Below, in pieces: positions 41,569-50,136 of a DNA stretch of 64,000 nucleotides. The translations under genes were made by a program, and so were the position numbers. Numbering within the stretch: the stretch's first letter is position 1; every line of letters starts with the position of its first letter. The stretch covers positions 124,001 to 188,000 of the forward strand of contig CAMDHM010000001.1 in the NCBI GenBank assembly GCA_945898195.1, given 5' to 3'. The notes under the pieces were generated by a model that made no database searches, had not been told where the DNA came from, and worked only from the letters and a program-made list of their open reading frames with translations. Source of the DNA: Pseudobacteriovorax antillogorgiicola. Lineage in GTDB: Bacteria > Bdellovibrionota_B > Oligoflexia > Oligoflexales > RGVZ01.

Positions 41569-43371
41569 ATGCGCACCCAGGATTCCCTTCCGCCCTATTT
41601 AATGCGCTACGTTGTTGCCCAACGTTATGAGCGCTATACCCCGATGGAGCACGCGACGTGGCGTTACATTATGCGGCGCGCTCGAGATTTTTTTTCGCGG
41701 CATGCAGTGCCTTCCTATCCCGAAGGCGTTTCGCAGACCGGAATTCCGATGGACCGGATTCCCAAAATTGACGAGATCGATGCGCACCTGCAGAAATTTG
41801 GTTGGGGTGCAGTTGGCGTGAGTGGATTTATTCCGCCGGCTGCGTTTCTTGATTTTCAAACGCGAAATATTATGCCAATCGCAATGGATATGCGGACCTT
41901 GGAGCATGTCGCCTACACTCCTGCTCCTGATATTGTTCATGAGGCGGCGGGGCATGTTCCGATCCTATTTGATCCGGCCTATCGTCGCTACTTGCAGCGC
42001 TATGCAAAGATGGCGAACAAGTCGATCATCTCATCGGAAGACGTGCGCCTTTATGAGGCGATCCGCTGGTTGTCCGACATCAAAGAAAATCCAGATGCCA
42101 CAAAAGTTGAAATTGACGCGGCTGGCGAGATGTTGAAGCAGGCCTATGGGGCGATCACTCACACGTCGGAAATGACCAAGGTCGGACGGATGGCCTGGTG
42201 GACGGCTGAATACGGCCTTGTGGGTGATCTCAAGAATCCAAAGATTTATGGTGCGGGGTTATTGTCCTCCATCGGCGAGAGTGAGCTTTGTTTATCGGAC
42301 AAAGTGCGCAAAATTCGCCTGACGGTTGATTGCGTAGAGATGGGTTACGACATCACCGAGCCGCAACCGCAACTTTTTGTGGCCCAGTCTTTGGAAGAGT
42401 TACCAGAAATTCTTGAGCAACTTGAATCCACGCTGGCGTTCCGGCGCGGCGGAGTTTCAGGAATGCAAGAGGCGCTGCTATCCAAGGCGGTTGCGACCAT
42501 GGTGATGGATTCAGGCGCTTCTGCCAGCGGGGTCATGGATTTTTTCGAGGCTGACGAGTCAATTTCACGAGCCATTGATTTCGTGAAGTTCACGGGACCG
42601 GTTCAATTGGCACATCATGAAAAACAATTGCCGGGCCAGGGGCGCGAGCGTCACGGCAATGGTTTTAGTTGCCCTGTTGGATTTTTTGCCTTTGCCCCAA
42701 CGAAACCCCCGCACCTATTGCATGATGATGAATTGAGGGCTGCAGGTATCGTTGCCGGAGCCCGGTCGACCCTCGAATTCGTTTCCGGTTTTAAGGTGCA
42801 GGGTATGTTGAAACGCGTTGTGCGCGAAGCCGGCGCAATTTTGTATATGACATTTGACGATTGCACGGTGTCTCGTGGTGGCAAGCGTTACTACGAGCCG
42901 GCTTGGGGCGAATTTGACATGTTGGTTGGTAGCACCGTGATTTCTGTTCATGGCGGACCAGCGGATCGTCAGGCATACGGCGAATACGAATTGGGTCAAG
43001 TTAGTAGCTCGCCGGGACGAGCTTCGCCCTTCACGGATCATGAAACAGAAATGTTTCGCGCTTATGCGACGATCCGGGAAGTTCGTGGACGGCATGTTGG
43101 AGTCCGTGCAACTGCAACCCCGATTTCTGCTGAAGGGGCCTCCAGCGATGCCGCACTGCTAGCGCGCCTGGCGGATGGCGTGATCAACCATAATCATGGG
43201 GAATGGTTGATTGGTTTGGAATTGCTCGAGTTGGCGAGCCAGCGCCCCGTTTTGGGGGCCACTTGGGTTGGCCCATTGCGCGAGGCTATCACCGCTCACG
43301 CCCGGAGCAAAGGTGCTCTGTCAGAAGAACTGTTGGCTCGAGGTATTGAGCTCGTCAAAATCATCGATTGA
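41569..43371 (+). CDS. Pterin-dependent aromatic amino acid hydroxylase, long form
   Basis: 600 aa. The N-terminal 300 residues are the catalytic domain: VHEAAGHVPILFDPAYRRY holds iron ligands His124 and His129, and WWTAEYGLVGD holds Glu214. Substrate-site residues are in IPKIDEIDAHLQKFGW and GFIPPAAFLDFQTRN. The 85 residues between His129 and Glu214 are about 45 more than in human phenylalanine hydroxylase, so there is an insert (about 150-195). Residues about 300-600 are a C-terminal region not found in the 260-300 aa bacterial PhhA, like the long form of some Bacteroidetes and Bdellovibrio. It should hydroxylate Phe, Tyr or Trp using a tetrahydropterin. No pterin-carbinolamine dehydratase gene is nearby. 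Confidence 0.85.
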   Translation: MRTQDSLPPYLMRYVVAQRYERYTPMEHATWRYIMRRARDFFSRHAVPSYPEGVSQTGIPMDRIPKIDEIDAHLQKFGWGAVGVSGFIPPAAFLDFQTRNIMPIAMDMRTLEHVAYTPAPDIVHEAAGHVPILFDPAYRRYLQRYAKMANKSIISSEDVRLYEAIRWLSDIKENPDATKVEIDAAGEMLKQAYGAITHTSEMTKVGRMAWWTAEYGLVGDLKNPKIYGAGLLSSIGESELCLSDKVRKIRLTVDCVEMGYDITEPQPQLFVAQSLEELPEILEQLESTLAFRRGGVSGMQEALLSKAVATMVMDSGASASGVMDFFEADESISRAIDFVKFTGPVQLAHHEKQLPGQGRERHGNGFSCPVGFFAFAPTKPPHLLHDDELRAAGIVAGARSTLEFVSGFKVQGMLKRVVREAGAILYMTFDDCTVSRGGKRYYEPAWGEFDMLVGSTVISVHGGPADRQAYGEYELGQVSSSPGRASPFTDHETEMFRAYATIREVRGRHVGVRATATPISAEGASSDAALLARLADGVINHNHGEWLIGLELLELASQRPVLGATWVGPLREAITAHARSKGALSEELLARGIELVKIID

Positions 43372-43379
43372 TGCTTTTC

Positions 43380-44270
43380 TCAGCGGACTGAGGAGATCAT
43401 CACGTCGATTATTTGTCGAAGCTGCTGTGGGCTAATTTTGTGATTGATTCCAGCAATGTCCTGATAGGTGACCTTGCATTGATTGGCGGCTAGGCCATCG
43501 CGAAATGTGTGGGCTTGATCGCTCAAGGCTACGGTGTCGTCCTTCCCCTGAAAGATCGCGACCCGTGGGGGCAGGCCATTTACGTCGTAACCGATGGACC
43601 TCGTTTCGTAGGCCACCTCGCCCTCACTGTCTGCTGATTTTTTAATCAGAGCGATTAGATCTGGGTCACTCGAATTTCGCCCGACCTGCTCAAAGTCGTA
43701 AATTCCCCCGCCCGTGATTAACCACTTTAACTGGCCGTATTGCTTGGTAAAAAAAGCGGCAGAGGCGGCCCCGGTGCCGAATCCGTAGGCACCAATAAAC
43801 GATGTGGAAAGGCTCGAATTGGCGTGAAGAGCTTCTTTTGCAGCGACCAATCCAGACTGTTGAGAGCGTTTACCCACCAAGTCTCGTTCCCCGGTCGATG
43901 ACCCGAAGCCAGGGCGATTGAAGCCGGCGACATGGAAACCCGCAGCCAGAAACGCCTGTGATTCTGGCATTTCACAAAAATGATCGGATTCAAATCCCGC
44001 GGCCTCATCGTGAGCAAGAAACACGGTTTCGGCAGGGCCCTTTACCTGGCACATGAACCAAGCCACTTTGTAGGCCTTGCCCTGTAAGGAGTACGACGCA
44101 AGGCCACTGGTAACCTTCTGGGCCTTGACCTTCAAGCTTTCTGGGCCAGGACTGTCGGAGATTTTCATGGCTTGGTCCATGGCCGGTCCCGCCTTGCTCA
44201 CGCAGCTTGAAATCTGCGGGAGTGTAAAGGTCAGTGCCATGAAAAAAAATATTTTTTGTTGTGACGCCAT
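43380..44270 (-). CDS. Lipoprotein with alpha/beta-hydrolase fold, likely inactive
   Basis: 296 aa from the ATG at 44270, with AGAGGAGA six bases upstream. The lipobox QISSC gives Cys23, so it is anchored as a lipoprotein. The fold is an alpha/beta hydrolase: the strand FNRPGFGSSTGERD, the nucleophile elbow YGFGTGAA (162-169), an acid at FQGKDDTVA and a base in GINHKI. At the elbow the expected Ser is Gly165 (G-F-G-T-G), so the nucleophile seems lost. It may bind a ligand rather than hydrolyse it. It is convergent with the hydroxylase gene and divergent from sucB. Confidence 0.7.
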   Translation of the reverse strand: MASQQKIFFFMALTFTLPQISSCVSKAGPAMDQAMKISDSPGPESLKVKAQKVTSGLASYSLQGKAYKVAWFMCQVKGPAETVFLAHDEAAGFESDHFCEMPESQAFLAAGFHVAGFNRPGFGSSTGERDLVGKRSQQSGLVAAKEALHANSSLSTSFIGAYGFGTGAASAAFFTKQYGQLKWLITGGGIYDFEQVGRNSSDPDLIALIKKSADSEGEVAYETRSIGYDVNGLPPRVAIFQGKDDTVALSDQAHTFRDGLAANQCKVTYQDIAGINHKISPQQLRQIIDVMISSVR

Positions 44271-44485
44271 CGTTGGTCTCCTCTCGACGCATGCAAAGAT
44301 TGTCGGAAGGTTTATTATGCTGAAATTTTCCTGGTCGGCAAATTTTTCCATGACTTCATGGAACTATGAAAACCGCCGGGCAACTATTTCCTGGCCCTTG
44401 CAAAGAACTGGTCATTGCCCGACCATTATTGTAGGAATCTAGGGCCGCAGGTGGCTTTTTTTTGATTTTTTCTCGGGAGTTACGG

Positions 44486-45709
44486 ATGGCAGTTGACGTC
44501 AAGGTTCCTTCCGTTGGTGAATCGGTCAAGGAAGGCATGATCCATCGCTGGCATGTCAAGACCGGTGATTATATTGCTCGCGATCAGGTGTTGGTTGAAT
44601 TGGAAACCGACAAGGCCACCGTGGAAGTGGTTGCCGAAGCCGCCGGCGTCATTACGCTTTCAAAAAAGCAGGGTGACACCGTTGCCGTTGGCGAAATCAT
44701 CGCAAAGATAGATACGGAAGCGGCGAAACCAGCAGGTGCTAGTTCACCCGCTGTCGTGGCTCCCGTGGCGGCGGGTGTGACGGCACCTATAGCCCCGGCT
44801 CGGTCTCCGTTAAAAGGAGATCCCACACAAACCCTGAGTCCTGCCGTGCGCAGGATTGTTGAAGAAACGGGCATGGACCCTTCCAAGGTTGAGGGCACGG
44901 GACGAGGTGGACGATTGACGAAGGGTGACGTTCTTGGTCAGCCTCCCGTTGCAGCAACAAAGTCGCCTGCGCAAGTAACGGTGGCCTCACCTGCGCGCGT
45001 TCCCGGAGCCAGAACCGAGCGCCGTGAACCGATGAGCATGATGCGACGCCGCATCGCAGAGCGTCTTATCCAGTCGCAGTCGACCGCCGCCATTCTGACC
45101 ACTTTTAATGAAATTGATATGACCGCCGTGATGGCCTTGCGGGCGCAGTATAAAGACAGCTTCAAGGAAAAATACGGTGTTTCCCTGGGCTTTATGAGTT
45201 TTTTCGTCAAGGGTGCAATCGAGGGCCTCAAGGCTTTTCCGGCCATCAACGGTTGGATCGAAGGAAATGAGATTGTCTATCACGATTACTACGACATCGG
45301 GGTTGCCGTGTCCTCGGACCGGGGCCTTGTTGTACCGGTGGTTCATGATGCTGACCAGCTCACCTTCGCCGAATCTGAAGCCGCCATTGGGAATTATGGC
45401 AAGAGGGCTCGTGACGGAAAAATTACCGTCGATGAATTAACTGGCGGAACCTTCACTGTTTCCAACGGCGGTGTTTTTGGATCCCTGATGTCCACTCCGA
45501 TTCTGAATCCTCCTCAAAGCGGGATTTTGGGGATGCACAAGATTCAAGATCGTCCCGTGGTGGTCAACGGTCAGATTGTGATCCGTCCGATGATGTATGT
45601 CGCATTGAGCTACGATCACCGAATTGTCGATGGGCGCGAGGCAGTTCAGTTTCTGGTCAAGGTTAAAGAATGCGTGGAAGATCCTACGCGAATCTTGTTG
45701 GGGGTTTGA
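44486..45709 (+). CDS. sucB: 2-oxoglutarate dehydrogenase E2, dihydrolipoyl succinyltransferase
   Basis: 407 aa from the ATG at 44486 (GGGAG six bases upstream). One lipoyl domain (1-75) carries Lys43 in ETDKATVEV. Then comes a Pro/Ala-rich linker, an E3-binding domain (about 115-150, [23 protein letters not shown]) and the catalytic domain (about 180-407) with [12 protein letters not shown] (catalytic His). It transfers the succinyl group to CoA in the TCA cycle. It leads a three-gene operon with lpd and sucA. Confidence 0.95.
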   Translation: MAVDVKVPSVGESVKEGMIHRWHVKTGDYIARDQVLVELETDKATVEVVAEAAGVITLSKKQGDTVAVGEIIAKIDTEAAKPAGASSPAVVAPVAAGVTAPIAPARSPLKGDPTQTLSPAVRRIVEETGMDPSKVEGTGRGGRLTKGDVLGQPPVAATKSPAQVTVASPARVPGARTERREPMSMMRRRIAERLIQSQSTAAILTTFNEIDMTAVMALRAQYKDSFKEKYGVSLGFMSFFVKGAIEGLKAFPAINGWIEGNEIVYHDYYDIGVAVSSDRGLVVPVVHDADQLTFAESEAAIGNYGKRARDGKITVDELTGGTFTVSNGGVFGSLMSTPILNPPQSGILGMHKIQDRPVVVNGQIVIRPMMYVALSYDHRIVDGREAVQFLVKVKECVEDPTRILLGV

Positions 45710-45712
45710 TCC

Positions 45713-47146
45713 ATGGCAGCAGAAGGCACTAACAACCAATCAGAAAATGGTCAGTTCGACCTGATCGTGATCGGCGCTGGACCGGGTGGCTACGTTGCTG
45801 CAATCAGGGCTGCACAACTCGGTTTGAAGACAGCTTGCGTAGAATCCCGGGGAACCCTCGGTGGTACATGCCTCAATGTTGGTTGTATTCCAAGCAAGGC
45901 ACTTTTGCAGTCGAGTGAAGCCTATTCGGAAGTTCAGCACAATTTGGCTGAACACGGGGTTAAAGTCTCGGGCGTTTCGTTGGATCTTGCGCAAATGTTG
46001 AAACGCAAGGACGACATCGTTAAGGGCCTGACGAAGGGTGTTGAAGGCCTGTTCAAAAAAAACAAAGTAACCTGGCTTCAAGGCCACGGCCGCTTTGCCG
46101 GTAAAAATCAAGTCGCTGTGGACGCTGTTGATGGCAGTAGCAAAACCTACAGTGCAAAAAACGTGATCATCGCAACAGGCAGTGAACCTATTGAATTGAA
46201 GGCCATCGCGGCGTTCGATCAAAAATTCATCATCAATTCGACGGATGCTCTGGCTCTGGATAAGGTTCCTGAGCATTTGGTGGTCATTGGTGCTGGTGTT
46301 ATCGGTCTTGAGATGGGCAGCGTGTGGAAACGCCTTGGTGCCAAAGTCACGGTTATTGAAGCCGCTGACAAGGTTCTGCCCCCAATGGATGGCGCGGTTT
46401 CCGCAGCCATGCAAAAGATTCTGACCAAGCAGGGTTTTGAATTTTTGCTCAATGCGAAACTTACCAGTGCGAAGGTCGAAGGTAAAAAAGTTAAAGTGCT
46501 GTTCGATCATGAAGGCCAAAAGAAGGACCTCTTGGCCGACAAGGTTTTGATTGCCGTGGGGCGCCGTCCGAATACTTTCAAACTTGGACTTGAAACGATC
46601 GGTTTGACGCTTCAGGCCAATGGGCGCGTACCGATTGACGCTCATTTTCGGACGCCAGTCGAAAATGTTTATGCCATCGGAGACGTTATCGATGGTTTGA
46701 TGTTGGCCCACAAGGCCGAAGACGAGGGTATCGCTGCAGCGGAGATCATCGCCGGTAAGTCTGGTCACGTAAACTACGAGGCGATTCCGAATGTGGTTTA
46801 TACCTGGCCAGAGGTGGCATCGGTAGGCATGACGGAGGAACAGTGCAAGGCAAAGGGGCTCGATATTCGTATCGGGCAGTTTCCTTTTGTCGCGAACGCA
46901 CGTGCCAAATGCCTTGGTCATACCGACGGTTTTGTGAAAATCATTGCTGATGCGAAGACAGACCGCTTGCTTGGAATCCACATCGTTGGGCCAAACGCGT
47001 CTGAGTTGATCGCAGAGGGTGCAATTGCTTTTGAGTTCGGTGGTAGTGCCGAAGATCTGGCGAGATCTTCCCATGCGCATCCAACTCTTGCCGAGGTCAT
47101 CAAGGAAGCCGCGCTCAGCGTAGACAAGCGCGCCATTCACATTTGA
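45713..47146 (+). CDS. lpd: Dihydrolipoyl dehydrogenase (E3)
   Basis: 477 aa. FAD-binding GAGPGGYVAA, the redox disulphide in GGTCLNVGCIPSKA, the NAD-binding GAGVIGLEMGSVWKRLG, and the C-terminal His-Glu pair HAHPTLAE are all present. It reoxidises lipoate on the E2 enzymes. It starts three bases after sucB and ends 12 bases before the sucA start, with the sucA SD inside the gap. A long open frame on the opposite strand is a codon-bias shadow. Confidence 0.97.
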   Translation: MAAEGTNNQSENGQFDLIVIGAGPGGYVAAIRAAQLGLKTACVESRGTLGGTCLNVGCIPSKALLQSSEAYSEVQHNLAEHGVKVSGVSLDLAQMLKRKDDIVKGLTKGVEGLFKKNKVTWLQGHGRFAGKNQVAVDAVDGSSKTYSAKNVIIATGSEPIELKAIAAFDQKFIINSTDALALDKVPEHLVVIGAGVIGLEMGSVWKRLGAKVTVIEAADKVLPPMDGAVSAAMQKILTKQGFEFLLNAKLTSAKVEGKKVKVLFDHEGQKKDLLADKVLIAVGRRPNTFKLGLETIGLTLQANGRVPIDAHFRTPVENVYAIGDVIDGLMLAHKAEDEGIAAAEIIAGKSGHVNYEAIPNVVYTWPEVASVGMTEEQCKAKGLDIRIGQFPFVANARAKCLGHTDGFVKIIADAKTDRLLGIHIVGPNASELIAEGAIAFEFGGSAEDLARSSHAHPTLAEVIKEAALSVDKRAIHI

Positions 47147-47157
47147 GGGGTATTCCC

Positions 47158-50010
47158 GTGGCTCCAACAGCTAATGGACAAAATGTTCTGTCGCGCTTTT
47201 CTTATGCAACGGGTGAGAACGCCGGCTACATAGAGGATCTGTACGCGAAGTATAAATCTGATCCGGCTATGGTCGATGACAGCTGGCGGAAGTTTTTTGA
47301 AGGCGTCGATTTTGCAGTTGGATCTGGGATCACCGCGCCATCGGGCGGAGGATCTCACGACAGCGCAAAAGTTGAGGCGTGGATAAACGCCTTTCGGCGT
47401 CTCGGCCACTTATCTGCGGAGCTTAATCCCCTCGCTGAAAAACCACCATTGCGTGATGATATGAAGCCCGAGGTTCACGGTTTGGATCATGTTAATGCTT
47501 CGGAATTATTTCATCCGGCCAATTTACCGGGCCAGGAACCGATGACCTTCGGTGCCATTCGTGAATTGATGACTCAGACCTATTGCGGCCGTATTGGTGC
47601 TGAATTCCGCGAGACCGATGACATTGAAGTTGTTCGCTGGTTTCAATCAAAAATGGAATCATGCAGAAACGCGCCAAAATTTTCAGCGGAAGTTCGCAAA
47701 CGAACCCTGGCAAAATTAGTCGAAGCAGAAGGCTTCGAGCGATTTCTGCATGCACGGTATCTTGGGCAGAAACGATTCTCATTAGAGGGTGCCGATAGCT
47801 TTGTCCCACTCATGGACGTGATCGTTCGTGATAGCGCCAAGGCCGGTGTTGAGGAGATTGCCATCGGTATGGCCCATAGAGGCCGCTTAAATACTCTTGT
47901 CAATGTTATGGGCAAGAGCAAAGAGCTGATGCTCAAAGAGTTTGAAGGTGGCGAGGTTCGGCCCTACGATATCGATGGTGATGTAAAATATCACATGGGT
48001 TTTGCTTCGGAAGTCGAGACGGTCGACGGCAAAAAAGTGCGCATGTACTTGTCGCCAAACCCAAGTCATTTGGAAATTGTTAATCCTGTGGTGGAGGGCT
48101 TTGTTCGCGCGCGGCAGCGGGTGGCGGCGAACGATAATCGAGCTACGATTATGCCCGTTCTTGTGCACGGTGATGCGGCCTTTATGGGGCAAGGTGTTGT
48201 GGTTGAAACACTCAATCTATCGCAACTACCAGCCTACGAGACTGGTGGTACCATTCACATCATCACCAACAATCAGATCGGATTTACGACTAATCCGGAA
48301 GAGGGTCGGTCGTGCACTTATTCTTCAGGGATTGCGAAGGTAGTTCGGGCGCCAGTGCTCCATGTTAACGCGGATGATCCCGAGGCGGTTATCTGGTGCG
48401 GTATGTTGGCTGTTGATTACCGTCAGGCGTTCAAACGTGACATTGTCATTGATCTCATTGGATACCGGCGTCACGGCCATAACGAGACGGACGAGCCGGC
48501 CTTCACGCAGCCACTGATGTACCGGAAAATAGCGGCTCATCCGACCGTCTTGACGTCGTACGCTGCAGAATTAATCGCTAACGGCACGGTCACGCAGGCG
48601 GAATTTGACGCGGTCAATAATGATTTCAAAAATATCTTGCAAGCGGCATTTGAGACCGTGCGCGCTGGTAAAATGTCTGATTCGGCCCACACCAAGCCGC
48701 CCGAATCCCTCCTTAAGGCTACTTTGCACGCCATGGTCGACGAGGAGGAATTCTGGAAGCCAGTTAAAACCGCCGTGTCGGCAGCAAAGATCCGCGATCT
48801 CGCAACAAGAATGACCGAGGTCCCAGCTGGTTTTACGCCTCATCCAAAAATCGTCCGATTGTTGGAAGCGCGGCGAAAGATGGTTGCTGGTTCAGGGGCC
48901 GTCGATTGGGCTATGGGTGAGCTTCTCGCGTTTGCAACACTGGCCGCGGAAGGGCGTCACGTTCGGCTTTCGGGTCAGGATTGCCAGCGCGGGACATTCA
49001 GCAGCCGTCACGGCGTGCTCCGTGATTTCGAAACGGGTGCTTCGTACAACCTGTTGTCGCGGCTTGGCACTGATTCTCAGGGTGAAGTCGAGCTGATTAA
49101 TAGTCCCCTCAGCGAAGCCGGTGTCATGGGTTTTGAATTCGGTTACACCGTGGCCGATCCTGATGCGCTGGTGATGTGGGAGGCGCAGTTCGGTGATTTT
49201 TCTAACGGTGCCCAGATTATTGTGGATCAATTTCTTTGTGCGTCCGAGGCGAAATGGAAACAAACCAGCGGACTCGTTCTGCTGCTGCCACACGGGCATG
49301 AAGGTATGGGGCCGGAACACTCCAGTGCTCGTCCAGAGCGCTTTCTACAGCTTTGTGGTCACATGAATATGCAGATCATGAACCTGACAACTCCAGCGCA
49401 GCATTTTCATGCCCTTCGCCGGCAACTTTTGCGTCATTTCCGAAAGCCCCTGGTGATGATGACGCCGAAGAGCCTACTGCGGCATCCCTCGGTGGTTTCG
49501 ACTCTTGAGGAATTTGATTCTGGCTCGTTTCAGGAAGTGATTGATGAAAAGGCGTTAAAGCCAGTCGATGCGCGCAAGGCCTCGCGCCTTGTTCTGTGCA
49601 CGGGCAAGATTTTCTATGAGCTTGCTGAAGCCCGCGCCAAGGCTGCTGGCCCTTCGGCGGGTGTGCCCGTGGTTCGCGTGGAGCAATTGCACCCTTTCCC
49701 AGAGGCCGCCTTGAGGCAGGTCCTTTCCGGATATAAGAATGTGAAGCAGGTGGTTTGGGTTCAGGAAGAGCCGCAAAATATGGGCGCTTGGAATTTCATC
49801 AGGCCCCTTCTTCGCGATTTGCTAGCCGACGTCTGCGGCTCTGCGGTCAGGCTCGAGTATGTTGGGCGTCGCAGTTCGGGAACCACTGCAGAGGGGTCTT
49901 CCAAGGCTCACGTTCTGGAGCAGACGCGCATCCTAGGGGCGGCACTGTCGGGAGATGCATTTTTGGTGGCATCTAGCAAAAAAGTCGACGGACCAGTTTT
50001 AACTAGCTGA
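47158..50010 (+). CDS. sucA: 2-oxoglutarate dehydrogenase E1
   Basis: 950 aa from GTG at 47158, which has GAGGGG seven bases upstream; a TTG at 47143 is in frame but is less likely. The N-terminal E2-binding segment FSYATGENAGYIEDLYAKY is typical of E1o. The thiamine-diphosphate site has GMAHRGRLNTL, HGDAAFMGQGVVVETLNLSQL, ITNNQIGFTT. The C-terminal half has QDCQRGTFSSRHGVLRD and ends with the conserved TAEGSSKAH. It decarboxylates 2-oxoglutarate. A hairpin terminator follows. The order sucB-lpd-sucA differs from the usual sucA-sucB(-lpd). Confidence 0.96.
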   Translation: MAPTANGQNVLSRFSYATGENAGYIEDLYAKYKSDPAMVDDSWRKFFEGVDFAVGSGITAPSGGGSHDSAKVEAWINAFRRLGHLSAELNPLAEKPPLRDDMKPEVHGLDHVNASELFHPANLPGQEPMTFGAIRELMTQTYCGRIGAEFRETDDIEVVRWFQSKMESCRNAPKFSAEVRKRTLAKLVEAEGFERFLHARYLGQKRFSLEGADSFVPLMDVIVRDSAKAGVEEIAIGMAHRGRLNTLVNVMGKSKELMLKEFEGGEVRPYDIDGDVKYHMGFASEVETVDGKKVRMYLSPNPSHLEIVNPVVEGFVRARQRVAANDNRATIMPVLVHGDAAFMGQGVVVETLNLSQLPAYETGGTIHIITNNQIGFTTNPEEGRSCTYSSGIAKVVRAPVLHVNADDPEAVIWCGMLAVDYRQAFKRDIVIDLIGYRRHGHNETDEPAFTQPLMYRKIAAHPTVLTSYAAELIANGTVTQAEFDAVNNDFKNILQAAFETVRAGKMSDSAHTKPPESLLKATLHAMVDEEEFWKPVKTAVSAAKIRDLATRMTEVPAGFTPHPKIVRLLEARRKMVAGSGAVDWAMGELLAFATLAAEGRHVRLSGQDCQRGTFSSRHGVLRDFETGASYNLLSRLGTDSQGEVELINSPLSEAGVMGFEFGYTVADPDALVMWEAQFGDFSNGAQIIVDQFLCASEAKWKQTSGLVLLLPHGHEGMGPEHSSARPERFLQLCGHMNMQIMNLTTPAQHFHALRRQLLRHFRKPLVMMTPKSLLRHPSVVSTLEEFDSGSFQEVIDEKALKPVDARKASRLVLCTGKIFYELAEARAKAAGPSAGVPVVRVEQLHPFPEAALRQVLSGYKNVKQVVWVQEEPQNMGAWNFIRPLLRDLLADVCGSAVRLEYVGRRSSGTTAEGSSKAHVLEQTRILGAALSGDAFLVASSKKVDGPVLTS

Positions 50011-50032
50011 AAACAATGACGAATTTTTTGAC

Positions 50033-50080
50033 GGGCGACCCTAGTTCCCTTGTTGGACAACGGTCGCCCGATCTATCTTT
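50033..50080 (+). terminator. Terminator after sucA
   Basis: GGGCGACC (50033-50040) pairs with GGTCGCCC (50062-50069) around a 21-base loop, then GATCTATCTTTT. The T-tract is weak, but it is the only one after sucA. Confidence 0.6.
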
Positions 50081-50136
50081 TACGTTAACCCTCAAAAATA
50101 TTTAAATGTTTTGACCCGTTGGCCGATTACTCCTCT

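Noticed and set aside
45740-47167. 475-aa open frame opposite lpd
   Set aside because: It is fully antisense to a clear lpd gene, has no ribosome site and no family features. Codon bias explains the open frame.
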